Of a stretch of 64,000 nucleotides of DNA, positions 57,190 through 64,000 are shown in pieces. A program made the translations under genes and the position numbers. Source of the DNA: Plotosus lineatus (taxonomy: Eukaryota; Chordata; Actinopteri; Siluriformes; Plotosidae); assembly GCA_024760905.1 (NCBI GenBank), contig CM045733.1, forward strand, positions 42,854,501 through 42,918,500, given 5' to 3'. The notes below the pieces were generated by a model. It saw only the letters and a program-made list of their open reading frames with translations, ran no database searches and was not told the DNA's origin. How positions within the stretch are numbered: the stretch's first letter is position 1; each line of letters begins with the position of its first letter.

Positions 57190-57644
57190 CTGTGGTACAG
57201 ACAGACAAAGAGGAAGAAGCCAGACAAAATCAATTATCTAGAAATAAATTACTTACAATAAAATCACAAACCCATCCATTATCTGTCATCATCAGTTCTG
57301 GAAGGGAAGAACGTGACTGTGCATGAATACACTCCATGCTATCTGAAATGAGTGCAGACTAATGATAGCATTATTTAAAATAATAATAATAATAACAATA
57401 ATAATGATGAGAAAATTAAGAGATGTACATCACTGCCAGGTAAAATGAAAAGCGTCTAGTAAAGAGTCTACACAAATGTTAACTCGTGTTTACTTCAGAG
57501 TCCAGTGAATTTTTGTGTCAGGTTCTTCTTGACTGCATAATTAAAAGGGCAAGATGAGCTGCCAAAACGTGCACTAAGCCCCAGTGAGCACTGCAGCTTG
57601 ATGAATAGCTTCAACAAGCACTTGGGATTTTTTTGTTGCAGTAA

Positions 57645-57905
57645 ATGCATGCTCTCCCAGTGCAGTGAACTGGGTTATCAAAGGCCGACCATGTCTTTCA
57701 CTGTGGTAAGAGGCATGTAAAAGAACCATTGCTGACTTTTATAAAGAGTAGACTGCATATCCGTCAGTGTGTTTCTGCCAGGCAATGGCATGCCAAGCCG
57801 TCAAAGGTATACCCTTTTCTCGCACAGTCACCTGAGATGGGTGCCAGCCTCGCCGTGAACCTAATTATTATTAAACAGTTCAGAAAATGAATGAATAAAT
57901 GAATG
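57645..57905 (+). mobile_element. SINE fragment with L2-like tail
   Basis: Body CCAGTGCAGTGAACTGGGTT, GGCATGTAAAAGAACCATTG and CGTCAGTGTGTTTCTGCCAG, then a new tail: CACCTGAGATGGGTGCCAGC, GCCGTGAACC, AACAGTTCAGAAAATGAATG and AATAAATGAATG. The tail resembles fish L2-type 3' ends (GTCAGCTGGGATAGGCTCCAGC..., (TGAA)n). No head. Confidence 0.65.
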
Positions 57906-59313
57906 CTTTATTCATTTCACTCAAAGCCCAACTATTTACTGAAACAAGAAACAACAGCACAGCCAAGACGCAATTAAGTCATACAAAGACATACACAGAC
58001 AATGCACTCATTTTTTTCTTCCAAAAACAATCCTGCGGTTTCACTGAGTGATCCTGACGTTTGGATATTTTCTTTTGTACTCAAAATTATTACAGCAGTC
58101 TCTAGCCTGAGGATGTGTAATCAGCTGTCATGTCCAAATTGTCCTGAAATTCTACTTCATAAACTAATGATTTAAGTGAAGATAAAATGAACAAACCACA
58201 ACATTGCATGCAAAGAAAAGAAAGAAACCACTGCATAGTGTACACACTGCATGTTGCAGCTGGAAAGATAAGCAAGCATCACCGCTAAGATCCACTAAAT
58301 TTGTCATTTGAAATAGGTGAAAGCCTTATTTTAATGTGAATATGACATGGGTTTTTTTGCTCAGTAAAATAGGATTCAATCTGGACCGATTTCAAATTGT
58401 TATTGTTACAAACAAATTTCAGGTCAAGGGTAATTGAGTATATTTTCGAAGGTAGTCGGTCAAATTTAAATTTAAAATTATAACACATAACACGAATCCA
58501 CCGCTTCTGAATAGAGACAGCTGGCAGAAGTCCAGGGCACCTAAACCTTCGTTTGTTCCAACAACCAAAAAAAAATCTGCATATTTCTACAGGCAACGCA
58601 CCAGTGTCAGTGTCACTGCTGAAGCGCTCGGATCCGATTCTTTGGGATGGATTACATGGGACATATGGGAAACATACAGGCTATACAATAATTTATTGCT
58701 GTAGTTTTTATTTACTTTTCCTCAAAAAACTTTCCTTATGAGCGTGAGTCAGAACGTTTATCAGGTCTGTTATGCGCATCCAAAATAAATTCCTAGATTT
58801 AATTAATAAAACCCTCAAACAGGCAATTATGCTCTGATCTGACATGGAGTGAACAAAGCGCAGAGGGAGGTGTAGTTTTTTTAGCCACAGCTCTATCACA
58901 AGCACACACACACACACACACACAAGTAGTGCAGGGTGAAATATCAGCTGTCCACATATTTTATAAGGCTATCACTAATTAAACTATAACAACAACAACA
59001 AAAATTATCCATATTAACCATAATTGATGTTGGGGGGGGAAAGATTACAACTACTATTACTACAGTAATATTTTTATAACCTCACGTCTGATGCACAGAC
59101 ACAAGCTCATTCACGGCGTACCCAAATTCCACTTTTGCTAGTTTAATGGCGAATATATGTTTGCCACTCCCAGGGCACGGTTTGAAAAAGTAATTTATAC
59201 CAAATATAATTATTAATCCTGGGTGTGTTTTTGAGTTAAGCATGCAATGATGCAGTCATCACCCATTCCATTTAATAGCTATGTGTTTATAACTGAGAAA
59301 ATTGCAGCCCAAT
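57906..59313. other. Intron sequence, nothing recognised
   Basis: A (CA)n tract at 58902-58923 and a short (AAC)n run at 58987; no gene or element ends recognised. Confidence 0.5.
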
Positions 59314-60060
59314 TACAAACCGGGCTCCAAAAAAGTTGGGACACTATGGAAATTATGAATAAAAACTGAATGCAATGATGTGAAAGTGCCAAATTTCAAT
59401 ATTTTATTCCAAATAAAACATAGATGACAGGTCAAAAGTTTAAACTGAGAAAATGTATCATTTAAAGGGGAAAACGTGTTGATTTTAAATTCCATGGTGT
59501 CAACAAATCTAAAAATCGCTGAGACAAGGAGCAAAAATAGGCTGGAAAAGTCGACTGCACTAATAACGAACAGCTGGAAGTCCAATTACTTCTAATGAGG
59601 TCCATTGGCAACATGACTGAGTATAAAAAGAGCTTCTCAGAGTGGCAGTGTCTCTCAGAAGCGAAGATGGGTAGAAGATCACCCAGAATGGGCTCAGCAA
59701 TACTTCCAGAAACCATTGTCGGTGAACACAATCCACCGTGCCATCCGCTGTTGCCAGCTGAAACTCTACAGTGCAAAGAGGAAGCCATTTCTAAATAGGA
59801 CAGGCGTTTTCTCTGGGCCAGGGGTCATTTAAAATGGAGTGTGGCAAAGTGAAAAACTGTTCTGTGGTCAAACGAATCACGATTGAGAGTTCTTTATAGA
59901 AAACTGGGACACCATGCCATCCGGACTAAAGAGGTCAAGAATAACCCAAGTGGTGATCAGCGTTCAGTTTAGAGGCCTGCATATGCGATGGTATGGGGTC
60001 ACATGAGAGCGTGTGGCATAGGCAGCACACCTGGAAGAGCACTGTCAATGCAGAAAAGTA

Positions 60061-61401
60061 TAGTGGTCCCTCAGTACTCGACCATAATTTGTTCCCGATG
60101 GCTGGTCGAATTCTGATTTGGTTGAATTCAGAATCCGCTTTTCTCATTACAAACAATGTAAATGGTCTTCATTCGTTCTGACGTCTTTTGAACAGAAGTT
60201 AACGGTACCGTAACTCAGACCTGACCAGGTCTGCAAATTAAGTGAAAAAAATTATTGAATACAGAACACTATGTTATGGTCTATGTCGTGAGAGACTCTG
60301 GTTTTGACGGCAATAACTCTCTCTTTCTCTTTATGCATGCAGATGCTGGAAAGGAGCATGGCTGTCATACGCAGGCAGAGTGCGAAGCACACACCTGATT
60401 ACACAAAGCAGTCACCGAGCTACAAAGACGAGCAGCGCACTCCTCCCGGTGCTAGAAGATTGTCCCTCTTCCCCATGATCTCTCTGGCGCTCAGCTCCGT
60501 GCTCAACCAGTTCCCTTAGTTTATGATTTCCATGTTTCTCTGCATCTTTAACAGTGACTACAATTTCCCCGTGCTCTAGTGCCTTCCCTGTGAACAATAA
60601 AGCTCATCAGTTTTCATCACACACCTGCATTTTTGGGTCTGGCTGAATGTTCCTGGTTTCACAGAAAGGCTATTCATTAAAGATTATACAATCCATCTAT
60701 AACCTATTTTTTCCTTTCATTGTACACTTTGTACTTCATGAACAATTTTTGCATATTTTGCACTGATGTGATTCCTAATTGCTGAATGTCTCATGTATGC
60801 CATAACACACTAAAATAAAAACCACAGTACAGTTAAACCATAAGAACAATAAAGATAAGAATTTTACCTTTGTGCTGGTGAGCAGTTGGCATACGTAAAT
60901 GTTGGAGAGGGAGAGAGAAGGAGGATCCCCTTGCATGACAGCTTGAGGTGAATAAAAGGTGTTTTTTTTTTTTTCTTGCTACTCACTTTGGCGTGGATGA
61001 CTCTTCTTGAGGATGTTCCTTTCTTTTCTTGAAGAACATTTCTAATGTTGCTTGTTTCTGCCTTCTTTTCGAAACCTTAGGAAAGTGGCTCGTGACCTCA
61101 TCGTGAAAGATGTTCACAGCATTGCTAGTGCTAGCTTTAGCTTTATCAGGGTGATACATCGTATCAACAACTTCCAAACTTCTGGAACAGCACTGCTAGT
61201 TTATCAGGGTGACACATAGTATCAACAACTTCCGGAAAGCGTGCATTTCCCCTCCCTCTTGGTATCGTTTTTTTTCTTGCACTTTTTTAGCGTTCTGCTT
61301 CCGGATTTTGGTCGACTTCCGGGACAAAAAATCCTGGGTTTTTTTTGGTCGAATTCCGATTTGTTCGACTTGTAAAGCGTATAAGTACCAAGGTACCACT
61401 G
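60061..61401. mobile_element. Tigger-like TIR element (family E), second copy
   Basis: Left end TAGTGGTCCCTCAGTACTCG, right end GTACCAAGGTACCACTG, with TA on both sides. It sits inside the Tc1-type transposase region. Collinear with 45551-46622. It keeps a minus-strand C-terminal coding piece at 60983-61177. Confidence 0.82.
60983..61177 (-). pseudogene. Transposase C-terminal remnant with PCNA-binding-like (PIP) box
   Basis: The minus-strand frame reads MEVVDTMYHPDKAKASTSNA, then VNIFHDEVTSHFPKVSKRRQ, and KQATLEMFFKKRKEHPQEES ending STPK and stop. QATLEMFF fits the PIP-box pattern Q-x-x-L-x-x-F-F and has basic residues on both sides. PIP boxes near the C-terminus are known in the pogo transposase. 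That this piece is the end of a Tigger transposase is inferred from its place in a Tigger-like element; the catalytic domain is absent. Confidence 0.55.
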
Positions 61402-62085
61402 TATATAGGTTCTAGAACAAAATATGCTCCCATCCAAACGTTGTCTCTTTCAGAGAAGACCTTGAATTTTTCAACATGATAATGCCAGACCACATGCAGC
61501 ATTAATTGCAACATCATGGCTACGTAGAAAACGGATCCGGGTATTGAAATGGCAAGCCTACAGTACAGATTTTTCACCTATAGAGAACATTCAGCACATC
61601 ATAAAATTAAGGTGCAACAAAGAAGGTATAAGACAGTTGAACAGTTAGAGGCCTGTATTAGGCAAGAATGGGACAGCATTCCTATTTTTAAACTTGAGAA
61701 ACTTGTCTTCTCAGTCCCCAGACATTTGCAGACTGCTCGAAGAAGAAGAGACAATGCCTCATAATGGTGAAAATGGCCTTGTCCCAACTTTTTTGAGTTC
61801 ACACAATGAAATTTAAAATCAACATATTTTTCCCTTAAAATGATACATTTTGTTTAGGTTAAACTTTTGACCTGCCATCTATGTTCTATTTGGAATAAAA
61901 AAATGAAATTTGGCACTTCCATATCACTGCATCCAGTTTATCATGTGCCAACTTTTTTGGAATCCAATTTGTATACGAAAACAATTAAAAGTTCTGTGCA
62001 TACACAGGGAAGATGGCTATTATTTCATACTTCACAAGAACAAGACTGATGAGAAATGTTTTTAAATATACACTTCACAGGAAAA

Positions 62086-64000
62086 ATGTAACCGTGAGGG
62101 GGCACAAACAAGAATCCGCTCTCACGCCGGTCCCAAGCCCGGTTAAATGCAGAAGGTTGCGACAGGAAGGGCAGCCGGTGTAAAACTTTTGCCAGGATAC
62201 AAAATGCAAACCGTAAGGACAAATTTCATACCGGATTGGTCGATGCCCAGGTTAACAAAGACCGCCATCAGTGCTGTTAACCAACAGGGTGCTGATAGAA
62301 AGTGGACTACTGTTGGTCGAAGAAGGAGAGGCGGGAGGCGTGTTCGTAGGCAGAGAGAAAAAGAAAAAGCATGAGTCGAGGACTGAGAGTCGGGACTTTG
62401 AATGTTGGAACTATGACAGGAAAAGGTAGAGAGCTGGTTGACATGATGCAGAGGAAGGTGGACATACTGTGCGTTTAGGAGACCAGGTGGAAAGGTAGTA
62501 AGGCTAGAAGCTTAGGAGCAGAGTTTAAGCTGTTTTATCATGGTGTGGATGGGAAGAGAAATGGAGTTGGAGTCATCTTGAAGGAGGGGTTGGTCAGGAA
62601 TGTTCTAGAAGTGAAAAGAGTGTCAGACAGAGTGATAAGTCTCAAGTTAGAAATTGAAGGTGTGACGTTCAATGTTGTTAGTGCTTATGCCCCACAGACA
62701 GGAAGTTAACTAGAAGAGAAGGAGAGATTCTGGAGTGAGTTAGATGAAGTGATGCAGAGAACCCCCAGAGGTGAAAGAGTGGTCATTGGTGCAGGCAACA
62801 GAAGGGATGAGAAAGTGATGGGCAGGTTTGGTATTCAGGACAGGAACACAGAAGAACAGATGTTGAGAGATTTTGCAAAAAGGATGGAAATGGCTGTAGT
62901 GAATACTTTCTTCCAGAAGAGACAGGACCATAAGACTATAAGGTGACTTATAAAAGCGGGGGTAGGAGCACAGAGGTAGACTAAATCTTGTATAGGCGAT
63001 GTAATTTGAAGGAAGTCAGTGACTGCAAAGTAGTACAGGTGAGAGTGTTGCCAAACGGCATAGGATGGTGGTGTGCAGAATGATGCTGATGGTAAGAAAG
63101 GTGAAGAAAGCAAAGGCAGAGCATAAGATAAAATGGTGGAAGCTGAAAAAGGAAGAGTGTCATCTTGTCTTCAAGTAGGAGTTGAAACAGGTTTTGGGTG
63201 GTCAGGAAGTGTTTCCAGATGACTGGACAACTACAGCTAATGTGATCAGGGAGACTGGTAGGAGAGTACTTAGTGTGTCCTCTGGAAGGACAGTACATAA
63301 GGAAACTTGGTGGTGTAATGAAGAGCAGTAGTCTGTACAAAAGAAGAGGTTAGCGAAAAAGAAATGGGACATAAAAAGGACCGAAGAGTAAACAGGAGTA
63401 TAAGGAGACACAGCGTAAGGTGAAGGTAGCGGTGTCAAAGGCCAAACAGAAAGCGAATGATGACTTGTTTGCTAGGTTGGACAGGACAGAGAGAGAAACT
63501 GATTTATACAGGTTGGCATAGCAGAGAAATAAAGATGTGAAGGACATTCAGCAAGTTGGGGTGATTAAGGACAGGGTGGGAAATGTATTAACTGGTGACA
63601 GAAGTGTGCTGGGAAGATGGAAAGAGTACTTTGAAGAGCTGATGAATGAGGAAAATGAAAGGAAAAAAAAGAGTAGAAGAGGTGACTGTTGAGGACCAGG
63701 AAGTAGCAAAGATTAGTAAGGATGAGGTGAGGTGGGCATTGAAGAGGATGAAGAGTGGAAAGGCAGTTGGTCCCAATGACATACTGGCGGAGGTGTGGAA
63801 TTGCATAGGGAGTTGCATTTGAGCAATGGAGAGTGTGGAAAAGAGGTGAAGAAGCGTGTGCAGGCAGGCTGGAATGGTTGGAGAAAAGTGTCCGGTGTGA
63901 TGTGCGATAGGAGAGTGTCAGCAAGAATGAAAGGAAAAGTGTACAAGACAGTGGTGAGGCCAGCGATGTTGTATGGCTTAGAAACAGTGGCACTGAGGAA
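62086..64000 (+). pseudogene. RTE LINE, decayed copy running off the window
   Basis: Same family and order as 29784-32939: leader with GCGACAGGAAGGGCAGCCGG, then endonuclease (GTLNVGTM near 62393; GVDGKRNGVGVILKEG; RVVIGAGN, where the catalytic GADFNGHVGAG block has lost about nine residues). The linker follows to KAVGPNDILAEVW (63770). The sequence then jumps at about 63818 to the post-RT region (NGECGKEVKKRVQAGWNGWR, KGKVYKTVVRPAMLYGLETV). The RT core including FADD is therefore deleted (about 800 bp relative to the copy at 29784). Many stops and frameshifts. Confidence 0.92.

Larger units (their letters stand above)
59316..61971 (+). mobile_element. Tc1-type (DD34E) transposon fossil split by a Tigger-like element
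   Basis: Inverted ends: CAAACCGGGCTCCAAAAAAGTTGGGAC at the left; GTGCCAACTTTTTTGGAATCC..., then TTTG, at the right, with TA at 59314-59315 and 61972-61973. Subterminal repeats (AAATTTCAATATTTTATTCC; AACATAGATGACAGGTCAAA) are mirrored near 61860-61910. Transposase remnants: HTH-region text near 59650-59780; WSNESRL, where the first catalytic D reads N (59868); WGHMRACG; then, after the insert, FQHDNARPHAALIATSWLRR (61472) and TDFSPIENIQ (61558-61590), with 34 residues between D and E. Stops throughout. Without the insert about 1.3 kb. Confidence 0.85.

Noticed and set aside
60841..60960. Possible upstream tmtc3 exon with a GTAAAA donor
   Set aside because: The minus-strand translation does not resemble TMTC3 and the segment lies inside a Tigger-like element.

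Overview
The window is vertebrate nuclear DNA, most likely from a ray-finned fish. Evidence: split GT-AG exons of one vertebrate gene on the minus strand, long AT-rich introns, many long dinucleotide microsatellites, and a fish-like repeat load (Tc1 elements, Tigger/pogo elements, RTE and Rex3-like LINEs, L2-like LINE pieces, Kolobok- and hAT-like fossils, tRNA-derived SINEs). I cannot name the species. No prokaryotic genes, CRISPR arrays or functional RNA genes were seen.

The only host gene I can support is tmtc3, an endoplasmic-reticulum O-mannosyltransferase with TPR repeats. Eight consecutive coding exons lie on the minus strand: 57017-57189, 44899-45151, 21595-21743, 19044-19164, 14494-14605, 10850-10953, 5616-5785 and 2916-3142. 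All have AG acceptors and GT donors. Their phases join into one uninterrupted frame of about 436 codons, from the last part of the N-terminal membrane region through DUF1736 and the following membrane segments into the TPR array. The first exons lie beyond 64000 and the last TPR exons beyond position 1.

Everything else recognised is transposable-element debris inside the introns, much of it nested. 1-18 kb: TA-flanked terminal-inverted-repeat (TIR) elements, a Tc1 (16340-17933) inside a Tigger (15730-18173), a mariner-like deletion derivative, and a THAP-domain fossil behind a TTAA-flanked end. 18-45 kb, mostly the 23-kb intron: a Rex3-like LINE, a 3.16-kb RTE-type LINE with a 21-bp target duplication (29784-32939), three copies of an unclassified TIR family, a second Tc1, a second THAP/Kolobok-like fragment, a LINE fragment carrying a 78-nt inverted self-copy, an L2-type endonuclease fragment and SINEs. 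45-64 kb: Tigger elements inside a LINE fragment and inside a Tc1-type element, a hAT fossil, more SINEs, and a decayed RTE LINE running off the right edge.

The SINEs and the RTE LINE form a parasite-host pair. The SINE carries a tRNA-like head, a body, a piece matching the LINE 5' end and a piece matching the LINE 3' end. The same SINE body also occurs with an L2-like tail and with an unidentified tail. I found no convincing new autonomous system. The most unusual items are the SINE tail exchange, the nested insertions with internal empty-site controls, the self-templated inverted insert, and a PCNA-binding-like motif in a Tigger relic.
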